Origin: Deltaproteobacteria bacterium
GTDB lineage: Bacteria > JAUYMQ01
Direction of reading: 5' to 3'
Length of the DNA stretch: 14,937 bases
Assembly: GCA_030698575.1 (NCBI GenBank)
Contig: JAUYMQ010000625.1
Coordinates: 1 to 14,937, forward strand
The notes under the pieces were generated by a model. That model searched no databases. It was not told the origin of the DNA and worked only from the letters and a program-made list of their open reading frames with translations. Of this stretch, positions 7,082-13,828 are shown piece after piece. Both the position numbers and the translations under genes were made by a program. The first letter of the stretch is position 1. Each line of letters opens with the position of its first letter.

Positions 7082-7918
7082 TCAAGGGCAGCCGGTGTCG
7101 TTGCCGCAGAGGTTCTTGCCGAGCTGATCCGGATCGCCGACGCCCTGAGAACTCACGTTGGTATTGTTGTCGGTCACGATGTTCTCCAGGTAGCCGGAGT
7201 TGTCGGCGATGAAGAGGCCGATGATGTTTCCCGTGAGCACATTCCCGGCCACGAAGCATTGCTCTCCAGCCGAAGTTCCCGGGCCGCCGTTGCCAGAGGC
7301 GGTGTTGTGGGTGAGGCGGCTGGAATCCCCGCCGGCGATTCCGAAGTCGTCGTTCCGGATGGCCTGGCAATAGGTAACCGCGCTGTTCCCGCCCACCCCG
7401 ATGCCGCCCTCGCCGTTCTCCTCCGCCCTGATCCGCTCCACGCGCGCTGCATCGCCGAGCCGGAGGCCATGGCCCGGCATGCCCCGGATGGTTCCGTCCA
7501 CCACGGTCGTGTTCTTCACGCACCCCTCGCCGGCGCAGGCGTCGACGCCGCTCCCCCCCTCCACCTCACCGGACGGATCGCAATCGTCGACGGGGCTTCC
7601 CGTGCAGCTTCCCGGGCCGATGATGCTGAAGCCGTTCATGTTGAGGCTGACGTTGTCGGCGGCGATCTGGATGGCGTCGGTGTCCGCCGTCGCCAGGGGA
7701 TCGATCGTGAGGTCGAGGTTCGTGACGAGCACGTAGGCGCCCGGCTCGAGGATGACAATCGGGAAGAGGGACTCCGAGGTTTTCTTGTTCTTCTGGAGAT
7801 CCTGCCCGATCTGGACCGGGCCGTCGTTTTTCTTGCCGGCGAGCGCGGGCGAGGTCGTGAGTATGAGTGCCGCGAGGGTCGCCAGGGCGATCTTCGTTAT
7901 TCGCTGAAACTTCCGCAT
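7082..7918 (-). CDS. Secreted right-handed parallel beta-helix repeat protein
   Basis: The 278-residue protein starts with a clear Sec signal peptide: MRKFQRITK, a hydrophobic core, then SPALA before GKK (cleavage near residue 28). The mature part has short repeats with regular Gly/Asn turns, such as VSLNMNGFSI, TTVVDGTIRGMPGHGL, GEGGIGVGGNSAVTYC and NVLTGNIIGLFIADNSGYLEN. This is the pattern of right-handed beta-helix proteins (NosD/pectate-lyase-like, Beta_helix family). About eight Cys in the exported part, including a pair near the C terminus (NLCGNDTGC), may form disulfides. No catalytic motif of a polysaccharide lyase is evident, so the function is unknown; carbohydrate binding or a surface/periplasmic role is possible. 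The start at 7918 was chosen for GGAGGTGG upstream and because the signal peptide begins there; a start 41 codons earlier would bury it. It looks monocistronic. Confidence 0.85.
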   Translation of the reverse strand: MRKFQRITKIALATLAALILTTSPALAGKKNDGPVQIGQDLQKNKKTSESLFPIVILEPGAYVLVTNLDLTIDPLATADTDAIQIAADNVSLNMNGFSIIGPGSCTGSPVDDCDPSGEVEGGSGVDACAGEGCVKNTTVVDGTIRGMPGHGLRLGDAARVERIRAEENGEGGIGVGGNSAVTYCQAIRNDDFGIAGGDSSRLTHNTASGNGGPGTSAGEQCFVAGNVLTGNIIGLFIADNSGYLENIVTDNNTNVSSQGVGDPDQLGKNLCGNDTGCP

Positions 7919-8242
7919 GCCTTCCACCTCCGAAATCTCTGATCGGTCTTCTCTCGCGCGGAGCGAGGAGCAGAGTGCTGGATTGTCGGGGGGGGATTTA
8001 TTTACGGGGTATTTCGAGTTGCCGGACGCCGAGACTCCCACGCGGAGTCCGGAGTGTCAATGACGGGAACGCCCCGGATCAACCTGCCACAACGCCTCGT
8101 GGCATCCAGGGGGCAGGGCACAACATCTTCCACAGGGCCTCAAGGCGGGATCCTTCATGGCGGGAACAGTCTAAAAATGCTTGACTCGGCGCGTCGGCGC
8201 GGCATGATGGCCCGACCAAGCTTCCCCCCCGAGAGGGAAGCC
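7919..8242. other. Divergent intergenic region (324 bp), no gene seen
   Basis: The gap lies between the beta-helix gene (leftward) and the first small membrane peptide gene (rightward). It holds an AT-rich patch beside a G tract near 7988-8014 (ATTTATTTACGGGGTATTT). It also holds an inverted repeat GACTCC-CACGC-GGAGTC at 8033-8049, a small hairpin TGCCAC-N8-GTGGCA at 8085-8104, and the candidate promoter at 8181-8208. I found no convincing promoter for the beta-helix gene. Confidence 0.5.
8181..8208 (+). promoter_or_regulatory. Candidate promoter of the first small membrane peptide gene
   Basis: TTGACT (8181-8186) is followed after 16 nt by CATGAT (8203-8208), 34 nt before the start codon. 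The match to sigma70 boxes is 5/6 and 4/6. The same arrangement, with identical spacer length and TTGAC/CAT cores, recurs before the paralogous gene at 8447-8474, which raises confidence. Confidence 0.55.
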
Positions 8243-8392
8243 ATGCGTACACCAAGCATTGTCAGACGCGTCACACTGCCCCTCATCATCCTGTTCTTCG
8301 CAGCCTTGTTCATCATCTTCAGCGCCAACATGGGTGAGTGGGTGCGCTCCAACGCCAGTAGCCCGCTGATCGAGGCCTTCGTATCGCACTAG
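8243..8392 (+). CDS. Small single-span membrane peptide, 49 aa (tandem paralogue 1)
   Basis: The peptide begins MRTPSIVRRVTLPLIILFFA. It has a basic N terminus, one hydrophobic helix (about residues 10-27), then NMGEWV (29-34) and a short polar tail ending AFVSH. It is exactly as long as the gene at 8507 and shares 24 of 49 residues with it, including PS, VRR, PLIIL, AAL and GEWV. Conservation of length and pattern despite DNA divergence supports real coding. The positive-inside rule predicts the N terminus in the cytoplasm and GEWV with the tail outside. The ATG at 8243 was chosen because GAGG lies 6 nt upstream, the promoter is 34 nt upstream, and the similarity starts there; a longer in-frame ORF from 8054 would begin upstream of the promoter. 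I do not recognise the family; a small toxin, a stress peptide or a complex accessory subunit are all possible. Confidence 0.75.
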   Translation: MRTPSIVRRVTLPLIILFFAALFIIFSANMGEWVRSNASSPLIEAFVSH

Positions 8393-8446
8393 GATCGGGG
8401 AGCTTCCGGCCCGCTCGGCCGCGAGGAACCCCGAAAACACCCCTAC

Positions 8447-8474
8447 TTGACGCGGCCCGGGGATCAGCCATACT
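8447..8474 (+). promoter_or_regulatory. Candidate promoter of the second small membrane peptide gene
   Basis: TTGACG (8447-8452), a 16-nt spacer and CATACT (8469-8474) lie 32 nt before the start codon. The layout copies that of the first gene, suggesting the promoter was duplicated with the gene and that both respond to the same sigma factor. Confidence 0.55.
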
Positions 8475-8506
8475 GACAGGGTCCCACCGCCGGTCGGATC
8501 GGAACC

Positions 8507-8656
8507 ATGAAACGACCCTCTCTCGTCAGACGCCTCTCGGTGCCGCTCATCATCCTTCTGCTCGCAGCCCTTTACCTGCTCTTCACCACCAATGTGGGTG
8601 AGTGGGTAAGTTCGCTCGAAGGGAGCCACCTGACCGACGTGCTCGTGACGCGGTAA
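8507..8656 (+). CDS. Small single-span membrane peptide, 49 aa (tandem paralogue 2)
   Basis: The peptide begins MKRPSLVRRLSVPLIILLLA. It has a basic N terminus, one membrane helix (about residues 10-28), NVGEWV (29-34) and a tail ending VLVTR. About half the residues equal those of the upstream paralogue, and most other differences are conservative (I/L, V/L, S/T). It lies 114 nt after that gene with its own promoter-like element, so the two can be expressed independently. The ribosome-binding site is weak (GGATCGGAACC before ATG). A strong hairpin starts 41 nt after the stop. No known family is recognised. The divergent tails (residues 35-49) are where the two peptides could have specialised. 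Confidence 0.72.
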   Translation: MKRPSLVRRLSVPLIILLLAALYLLFTTNVGEWVSSLEGSHLTDVLVTR

Positions 8657-8697
8657 CGGCGGAAGCGGAAAAATATTTCAGAGCCTCAAAATACGTG

Positions 8698-8721
8698 CCC
8701 GGGGGGAGCTGTCCCCCCGGG
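8698..8721. terminator. Strong bidirectional terminator hairpin
   Basis: CCCGGGGGGA and TCCCCCCGGG form a perfect 10-bp stem around GCTG. It stands between the convergent second peptide gene (stop at 8656) and the charged-protein gene (minus strand, stop at 8766). Plus-strand transcripts continue TTCGCGTTT and minus-strand ones CACGTATTTT, so it could serve both, with imperfect U tracts. Confidence 0.75.
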
Positions 8722-8765
8722 TTCGCGTTTCAGGGCGTGCACGACCTTCCTATCGAGGCCCGTGC

Positions 8766-9263
8766 TCAAACGGATTCAAGCAGCTCGTCTGCGGCTGATT
8801 CGACGTCGGCATCGTCCGTGATGCTCTTCACGCGGCGAAGGGCCTTGGCCAGCGCATCGCGGTCGACGCTTCCGGCGCGGGCCATCGGCGCGAGCGCGTC
8901 GAGCGCGCGAAGAACGATCTCGGCGTTCTCGTGGTCGAGGAATAGCAGGAGCAGATCACCCGAGGCGGGGAAACCGCTTTTCTCGATGTAAGCGTCGCAA
9001 GCCTCCGAGAAGCCCCGGGTGCCGCGCGCGTCGCGCACAGCGCTCTCGGCCGCGCCGCCGGACCTCTTCTTCGAGCCGCCGAAGAGCTTCTGGTCGAGCT
9101 TCTTGAGATAGGCATCCTTGGCCGCCTTCGAGGTCTCCCGCTCCTTCTCCGTCCGGGGCTCGCGCGGCCCCTCACGGGCGCCATGGGCGCTCCTGTCCCG
9201 CTTCTTGTCCATCTCCCGCCAGCTCGGGCGGTCGTGGCGATCCATGTCTTCACGTTTGGGCAT
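8766..9263 (-). CDS. Hypothetical charged protein with helical C-terminal domain
   Basis: I do not recognise this 165-residue protein. Residues 1-80 are rich in Arg, Lys, Asp and Glu (MPKREDMDRHDRPSWREMDK) and probably disordered. Residues 84-163 are predicted helical, with alternating hydrophobic positions (SGDLLLLFLDHENAEIVLRA, then further Leu/Ala-rich helices), resembling a pair of HEAT/ARM-like units. There is no signal peptide, membrane span or Cys. The Lys/Arg-rich tail could bind nucleic acid or a membrane surface, but nothing proves it. It lies 59 nt after the molybdoenzyme gene on the same strand with no terminator between, so they may be co-transcribed. The ATG at 9263 lacks a good Shine-Dalgarno; another at 9245 is possible. 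Confidence 0.7.
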   Translation of the reverse strand: MPKREDMDRHDRPSWREMDKKRDRSAHGAREGPREPRTEKERETSKAAKDAYLKKLDQKLFGGSKKRSGGAAESAVRDARGTRGFSEACDAYIEKSGFPASGDLLLLFLDHENAEIVLRALDALAPMARAGSVDRDALAKALRRVKSITDDADVESAADELLESV

Positions 9264-9322
9264 GGCTGGAGATCCGGCTGGAGAAGGCGCGGCCAGGGGG
9301 GCGCCCAGGGGTGCGGGATGCC

Positions 9323-9718
9323 TCAGGCGGGCCGCACCTCGACAGGGACGCCGTTCATGATCGAGGCCGAGGCGAGAGGCTCGGCCACTTTCTCATCGAT
9401 GAGATCGTTGATGTTCACGCCGGGGTTCGCTGACGCGACGCTGAGATCCGCCCCCTCCCGGTCGTGCCCCCAGCCGTGGGGAAGGCTCACCACGCCGGGC
9501 ATGACCGCGTCGGTCACGCGCACGCGTGTGCGCAGCGAGCCCACGCGGCTGGAGATGACGGCGTTCGCGCCGTCAGCGATGCCGAGGCTCTCGGCATCGC
9601 CGGGATGCACGAAGAGATCGCAGCTGCGCCCCCCCTTCATGAGCGAGGGGGCGTTGTGCATCCAGGAGTTGTTCGTGCGGATCTCGCGGCGCCCTATGAG
9701 GCGAAGCCAGCCGTCGTC
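9323..9718 (-). pseudogene. C-terminal part of the molybdopterin oxidoreductase, cut off by an in-frame TAG
   Basis: After the TAG at 9721-9719 the same frame stays open for 131 further codons to a TGA at 9323. The translation continues DDGWLRLIGRREIRTNNSWM, then LFVHPGDAESLGIADG and GVVSLPHGWGHD. These are hallmarks of the molybdopterin-dinucleotide-binding C-terminal domain of the DMSO-reductase family. It is the missing end of the enzyme at 9719-11494, not a separate gene. An ATG at 9661 could start a 112-residue product but has no convincing ribosome-binding site and would lose the first domain strand. Apart from the single stop, there is no frameshift or decay. Confidence 0.85.
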
Positions 9719-11494
9719 CTACTCGTGCAGCGCCTCGCGCATTCGCGCGACGTCGCCCACGAGCACCTCGTGCGCCACCCGGATGCGGTTGTCGGGGAGC
9801 CGCACCTTCCGCGCCCGGCCCCCGGGGCGCATGGGACCCAGATCGATGCCGTGGGGCGACTGCTTGATCTTGTCCAGGGTGAGTCCGTCCGGGTTGGCCC
9901 CGAACTGCTCGCCGTAGGTTCCCGTCCGCACGAGAACGTCCACCATCCGCTCCGGCGTGATCGGCTCATCCCCGGCGGAAGAGCCGTTGATCAGATCCCT
10001 GAGGCCGTGCGGCACGAGCTCGAGACCCATCGCGCGGCAAAGATCGTCGAAAATCACCCATTCCTCGCGCTGCTCCGGGCCCGGCTCGAAGACCTTGGGC
10101 GACCACTGGACGTAGTTGCGGACGCTCAGGTTCCCGAAGATGATATCCATGTGATTGCGCTCGAAGGCGAACACACCCGGCAGGATGATGTCGGCGTGAC
10201 GCGTGGTCTCGTTCCGGTAGATGTCGATCGAGACCATGAAATCGAGCTTCTCGAAGGCCTCCGACAGGCGCTTTCCGTTCGGCGCCGAGAGGATCGGATT
10301 GCCCGCGATCGTGATGAGCGCGTGGTGCTGCCCTTCGCCCGGCGTCTCGATCTCGTCGGCGAGCGTCGAGCAGGGAAGCTCGCCGGAGACCTTCGGGAGC
10401 CCGTTGATGCGGCTCCGCCACTTCCCGTAGTTCGGCGAGCTGAGCCCGCCCAGCTGCGTGCCGGGATCAATCGGATACTCCGGGAACATCAGCCCGCCTT
10501 CCCGATCGAAGTTCCCCGTCACGATGTTCATCAGCTCAACAAACCAGTGCGTCAGCGTGGCGAAGGGGACGAGGCTGATCCCGACGCGTCCGTAGGCGAC
10601 CGCCGAGGGGGCGGCTGCGTATTCGCGCGCGATGCGGCGGATGGTGTCCGCGTCGATGCCGACCTTCGGCGCGACGGCCTCGGGCGTGAAGGGCTCCAGC
10701 AGCTCGGGGATGACGTGCCAGCCGCCGTCGGTGATCTCGTCGAGAAGTTCGGTCTTCCAGGCGCCGTCCTTCCAGAGCGTCCGCAACATGGCGGCCACAA
10801 GCCAGCCGTCGCCGCCCGGGCGGACGAAGTGGTGCTCGCCGCCCCGCTTCAGGACCTCCATGGCGGTTTCGGTGCGGCGAGGGTCGATCACCACCACCTT
10901 GCCGCCCCGCTCGCTGACCTCGCGGAGCCTTCGATGCAGATCCGGCGCCGTCATGATGCTGCCGTTCGATGCAGCCGGGTTGGCGCCGAGCATCAGGAAA
11001 TAGTCAGTTCGATCGACGTCGGGAACGGGGAGGGCGCCGTAAGCGCCGTAGAGCAGGAAGGAGGTCAGTAGCCGCGCGTTCGTGTCCTGGGAATTGGCGC
11101 TGTAGATCGACCGGGTGCCGAGCGCCTTCAGGAACAGCGCACCGAAGAGCGACATGCCGAGCGCGTGCACATTTGGATTGCCGAGGTAGACGCCGATGGC
11201 GCTGGGCCCGAATTTCTCCCGAACCGCGCCAAGCCGATCGGCCGTCTCGCGGATGGCCTCCTCGTAGGAAATCTCGCTCCAGCCGCCGCCCCGGGTCCGG
11301 CGGAGCGGCTTGCGGAGCCGGTCCGGGTCGTGGTGAATGTCGCGCATGGCGGCGCCCTTCACGCACATGTAGCCCCGCGAGAAGGGGTTCTGCGGATCCG
11401 ATCGGATGGCCTTGATGGTCTGGCCCTCGGTCTCGACCTCGAGGCCGCAGATCGCCTCGCACATGGAGCATGCGCGGTGGTGGATGTCGGGCAT
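9719..11494 (-). CDS. Molybdopterin oxidoreductase (BisC/DMSO-reductase family), truncated by an amber codon
   Basis: The 591 residues before the stop hold the N-terminal [4Fe-4S] domain (C9, C12, C16, C44; RACSMCEAICG and GYMCVKG) and the central molybdopterin domain. That domain has ANPAASNGS, GGKVVVIDPRRTETA and YRNETTRHADIILPG. The C-terminal Molydop_binding domain follows in the same frame after TAG, for about 723 residues in total, a normal family length. No Tat or Sec signal is seen, so the enzyme is probably cytoplasmic. Where NapA-type enzymes use Cys as Mo ligand, the segment YSANSQD (131-137) has none. The substrate is unknown: COG0243 enzymes include formate dehydrogenases, assimilatory nitrate reductases and thio- or S-oxide reductases. 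Start: GGAGGAGA lies 6 nt upstream of ATG. Without its C-terminal domain the product should be inactive, unless the stop is read through or is an assembly error. Confidence 0.9.
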   Translation of the reverse strand: MPDIHHRACSMCEAICGLEVETEGQTIKAIRSDPQNPFSRGYMCVKGAAMRDIHHDPDRLRKPLRRTRGGGWSEISYEEAIRETADRLGAVREKFGPSAIGVYLGNPNVHALGMSLFGALFLKALGTRSIYSANSQDTNARLLTSFLLYGAYGALPVPDVDRTDYFLMLGANPAASNGSIMTAPDLHRRLREVSERGGKVVVIDPRRTETAMEVLKRGGEHHFVRPGGDGWLVAAMLRTLWKDGAWKTELLDEITDGGWHVIPELLEPFTPEAVAPKVGIDADTIRRIAREYAAAPSAVAYGRVGISLVPFATLTHWFVELMNIVTGNFDREGGLMFPEYPIDPGTQLGGLSSPNYGKWRSRINGLPKVSGELPCSTLADEIETPGEGQHHALITIAGNPILSAPNGKRLSEAFEKLDFMVSIDIYRNETTRHADIILPGVFAFERNHMDIIFGNLSVRNYVQWSPKVFEPGPEQREEWVIFDDLCRAMGLELVPHGLRDLINGSSAGDEPITPERMVDVLVRTGTYGEQFGANPDGLTLDKIKQSPHGIDLGPMRPGGRARKVRLPDNRIRVAHEVLVGDVARMREALHE

Positions 11495-11533
11495 GAACGG
11501 TCTCCTCCGGAAGGATCAGCACGCGGGATATCC

Positions 11534-11562
11534 ATCATCGGGGATCGAGCCCCTTTTGTCGA
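11534..11562 (-). promoter_or_regulatory. Candidate promoter of the molybdoenzyme gene
   Basis: On the minus strand TCGACA (11562-11557) and GATGAT (11539-11534) are 17 nt apart, with 5/6 and 4/6 consensus matches, giving a leader of about 33 nt. The spacer holds a GGGG-CTCGAT-CCCC inverted repeat, a possible operator. Confidence 0.45.
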
Positions 11563-11563
11563 G

Positions 11564-11577
11564 CCGGATGCATCCGG
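11564..11577. promoter_or_regulatory. Perfect palindrome CCGGATGCATCCGG
   Basis: This 14-bp perfect palindrome lies 1 bp upstream of the proposed -35 box of the molybdoenzyme gene, a position suited to an activator or co-repressor dimer. It is separate from the intergenic repeat that begins 12 bp further right. Confidence 0.4.
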
Positions 11578-11588
11578 GGCACTAACCC

Positions 11589-11685
11589 TGTCATTGCGAG
11601 GAGCGAAGCGACGAAGCAATCCCCTTGTTTGAGGCGCTTCCCGGGGGATTGCTTCGTCGGGCCTGTGGCCCTCCTCGCAATGACA
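11589..11685. repeat. Palindromic intergenic repeat (TGTCATTGCGAGGAG type)
   Basis: The 97-bp element has inverted arms. The left reads TGTCATTGCGAGGAGCGAAG and goes on through CGACGAAGCAATCCCC. The right arm, read on the minus strand, begins TGTCATTGCGAGGAGG and ends CGACGAAGCAATCCCC, with GGGCCACAGGCCC in place of the left arm's CGAAG. The centre is about 19 nt. This TGTCATTGCGAGGAG / CGACGAAGCAATC pattern is a familiar non-coding repeat in several bacterial lineages. It carries no ORF and lies just before transketolase, so its transcript could fold into a large hairpin in the leader. Confidence 0.85.
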
Positions 11686-11701
11686 TGCGGGAGGCGCTAT
11701 C

Positions 11702-13828
11702 ATGCCCCCCATCGGACCGCCCGGCGCCCCTGTTTTCCGGGCGGGACCTTCCCGTTCATCCTTCCAGCCGCGGGTTCAGAGAATGACGAGACGCTCCGCC
11801 GCGCCGGAACCGTCCCGGTCGCCGGCCTTCAGCCAGCTCGACGAACTGTGCGTCAATACCCTCCGCACGCTCGCCATGGACATGGTCCAGAAGGCGAACA
11901 GCGGGCATCCCGGCGCGCCCATGGGGCTGGCGCCGCTTGCCTACGTGCTCTGGACCCGACACCTGCGCTTCGATCCCCGTGACCCGGCCTGGCCCGGGAG
12001 AGATCGCTTCGTGCTCTCGGCCGGCCACGCCTGCGCGCTCCACTACATCCTGCTGCATCTCACCGGCTTCGACGTCTCGATGGAAGATCTTCGAAACTTT
12101 CGGCAGTGGGAGAGCCTGACCCCCGGCCACCCCGAGCGGGATCACACGCCGGGCATCGAGATCACGACAGGCCCGCTGGGGCAGGGCATCAGTTCGGCGG
12201 TGGGCATGGCCATCGCTGCGCGTTTCCTCGCCGCCCGGTTCAACCGGCCCGGCCATCCGGTGATCGATCACCAGGTGTATGTCATCGCAAGCGATGGCGA
12301 TCTGATGGAAGGGGTGGCATCCGAGGCCGCGTCGATCGCCGGCTTCCAGCGCCTGGGCAACCTGAACGTCTACTACGATGACAACCACATCACGATCGAC
12401 GGCAGCACCGATCTGGCCTTCAGGGAAGACGTGGGGAAGCGGTTCGAGGCTTACGGATGGCGGGTGCTGCGTGTCGAGGACGGCAACCGCGATCTCGCGG
12501 CGCTCGACGCGGCGATCGCCACGGCGCGCGACGAGCATTCGCGCCCGACGCTCGTCATCGTTCGGACGAGCATCGGTTACGGAAGCCCCGGAAAGCAGGA
12601 CACGGCGGCGGCCCACGGCTCCCCGCTCGGCGAGGACGAGGTGCGCCTCACGAAGCAGAAGCTCGGCTGGCCTGAGTCGCCCGCCTTTCTCGTTCCGGAC
12701 GACGCGCTCAAGCGGTTTCGCGAGGCGGTCCCGCGGGGCGAGGTGGCCCGGAAGTCCTGGACGGCAATGCTGGAGTCCTACCGGAAGGCCCATCCCGACC
12801 TGGCCGCGATTTTCGAGCAGGCGCTGCGAGGCGAGCTTCCGAAGGGGTGGTCTTCGGATCTGCCGCGCTACGAGGCGAGCCAGGGCGCCATGGCGACCCG
12901 GACGGCGTCAGGCAAGGCGCTGAACGCCATTGCGAAGAAGGTCCCCGTCTTTCTGGGCGGCTCGGCCGACCTTGCGCCATCGAACAATACGCTGATCGAC
13001 GGCGAGGAAAGTCTCTCGGCCGACAATCCCGGTGGGCGGAACATCCACTTCGGCGTCAGGGAGCACGCGATGGGCGCCGTCCTGAACGGAATGGCAGCGC
13101 ACGGCGGTGTCGTTCCCTACGGCGGCACGTTCCTCGTCTTCGCCGACTACATGCGGCCTTCGATTCGCCTGGCCGCCATGCAGAAGCTCCACACCATCTA
13201 CGTCTTCACGCACGACAGCATCGGGCTCGGCGAGGACGGCCCCACGCATCAGCCGATCGAGCACCTGGCGATGCTGCGCGCGACACCGGGCCTCGCCGTC
13301 ATCCGGCCGGGCGACGCGAACGAAACGACGGCGGCCTGGCGCGAGGTGATGGAGCGGAGCGACGCGCCCGCGGCGCTGATCCTGACGCGCCAGAAACTGC
13401 CCATCCTCGACGGCACGGCCGATCTGGCGGAGAAGGGTGTGGCTCGCGGCGCCTACGTGCTGGCGGACGCGGTCGACATCGACGCCATCGTGATCGCGTC
13501 GGGCTCGGAGGTGCAGCTGGCCATGGGCGCGCGCGAGGCGGTCGCGCGAGAGGGCGTCGGCGTGCGCGTGGTGAGCTTCCCGTGCTGGGAGTGGTTTGCA
13601 CGGCAGGACGCGGCCTACCGCGAGGCCGTTCTGCCCGCGTCGGTCACGCGCCGCCTCGTCGTAGAGGCGGCCTCTCCCTTCGGCTGGGAGCGGTGGGCGG
13701 GTTCGGCGGGATCGATCCTCGGCATCGATCGGTTCGGCGCGTCGGCTCCCGAGCAGGTGAACCTCGAGAAATTCGGCTACACCGTCGAGAACGTCACGGC
13801 GCGCCTGCGCGCGCTCCTCTCCCGCTAG
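11702..13828 (+). CDS. tkt: Transketolase
   Basis: This 708-residue TPP enzyme moves two-carbon ketol units between sugar phosphates in the pentose-phosphate pathway (and the Calvin cycle where present). The TPP/Mg site is ASDGDLMEG (196-204) through [11 protein letters not shown] (N228). Substrate and TPP residues lie in [12 protein letters not shown] (64-75) and [14 protein letters not shown] (155-168). The catalytic Glu for TPP activation is E454 in [29 protein letters not shown] (506-523) is also typical, so all three domains are complete. Start choice is uncertain. ATG 11702 has GGGAGG 7 nt upstream, but ATG 11783 (681 aa) fits the family N terminus better and has no Shine-Dalgarno. Residues 1-27 are Pro/Arg-rich and unlike the family. 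The stop TAG shares a CTAG with the stop of the convergent regulator gene, so the two genes end on each other. Confidence 0.96.
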   Translation: MPPIGPPGAPVFRAGPSRSSFQPRVQRMTRRSAAPEPSRSPAFSQLDELCVNTLRTLAMDMVQKANSGHPGAPMGLAPLAYVLWTRHLRFDPRDPAWPGRDRFVLSAGHACALHYILLHLTGFDVSMEDLRNFRQWESLTPGHPERDHTPGIEITTGPLGQGISSAVGMAIAARFLAARFNRPGHPVIDHQVYVIASDGDLMEGVASEAASIAGFQRLGNLNVYYDDNHITIDGSTDLAFREDVGKRFEAYGWRVLRVEDGNRDLAALDAAIATARDEHSRPTLVIVRTSIGYGSPGKQDTAAAHGSPLGEDEVRLTKQKLGWPESPAFLVPDDALKRFREAVPRGEVARKSWTAMLESYRKAHPDLAAIFEQALRGELPKGWSSDLPRYEASQGAMATRTASGKALNAIAKKVPVFLGGSADLAPSNNTLIDGEESLSADNPGGRNIHFGVREHAMGAVLNGMAAHGGVVPYGGTFLVFADYMRPSIRLAAMQKLHTIYVFTHDSIGLGEDGPTHQPIEHLAMLRATPGLAVIRPGDANETTAAWREVMERSDAPAALILTRQKLPILDGTADLAEKGVARGAYVLADAVDIDAIVIASGSEVQLAMGAREAVAREGVGVRVVSFPCWEWFARQDAAYREAVLPASVTRRLVVEAASPFGWERWAGSAGSILGIDRFGASAPEQVNLEKFGYTVENVTARLRALLSR
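11717..11744 (+). other. GC-rich hairpin at the start of transketolase
   Basis: CCGCCCGG and CCGGGCGG form a perfect 8-bp stem around a 12-nt loop. It lies between the two possible start codons. If translation begins at 11783 it is a leader hairpin; if at 11702 it is inside the N-terminal coding part. Confidence 0.35.

Noticed and set aside
8054-8242. N-terminal extension of the first small peptide to 112 residues
   Set aside because: It would start upstream of the proposed promoter, has no hydrophobic or conserved content, and has no counterpart in the paralogue.
8393-8446. Terminator between the two small peptide genes
   Set aside because: A bulged fold (CGGGG...CCCCG with GGCC pairs inside) can be drawn, but it is followed by AAAACACCCC and has no U tract on the plus strand.
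8171-8629. 152-codon minus-strand frame with an apparent internal duplication (LTHIGGEEQ / LTHVGAEDD)
   Set aside because: The duplication is the reverse-strand image of the two paralogous membrane peptide genes. The plus-strand reading has promoters, matched lengths and conservative substitutions.
9719-9721. Recoding of the stop as selenocysteine or pyrrolysine
   Set aside because: The codon is TAG, not TGA, so selenocysteine is excluded. The site is in an inter-domain linker and no pyrrolysine genes are in view.
9464-11071. 535-codon open frame opposite the molybdoenzyme
   Set aside because: Antisense shadow of a gene with clear family motifs; the composition is typical of GC-rich reverse frames and there is no ribosome-binding site.
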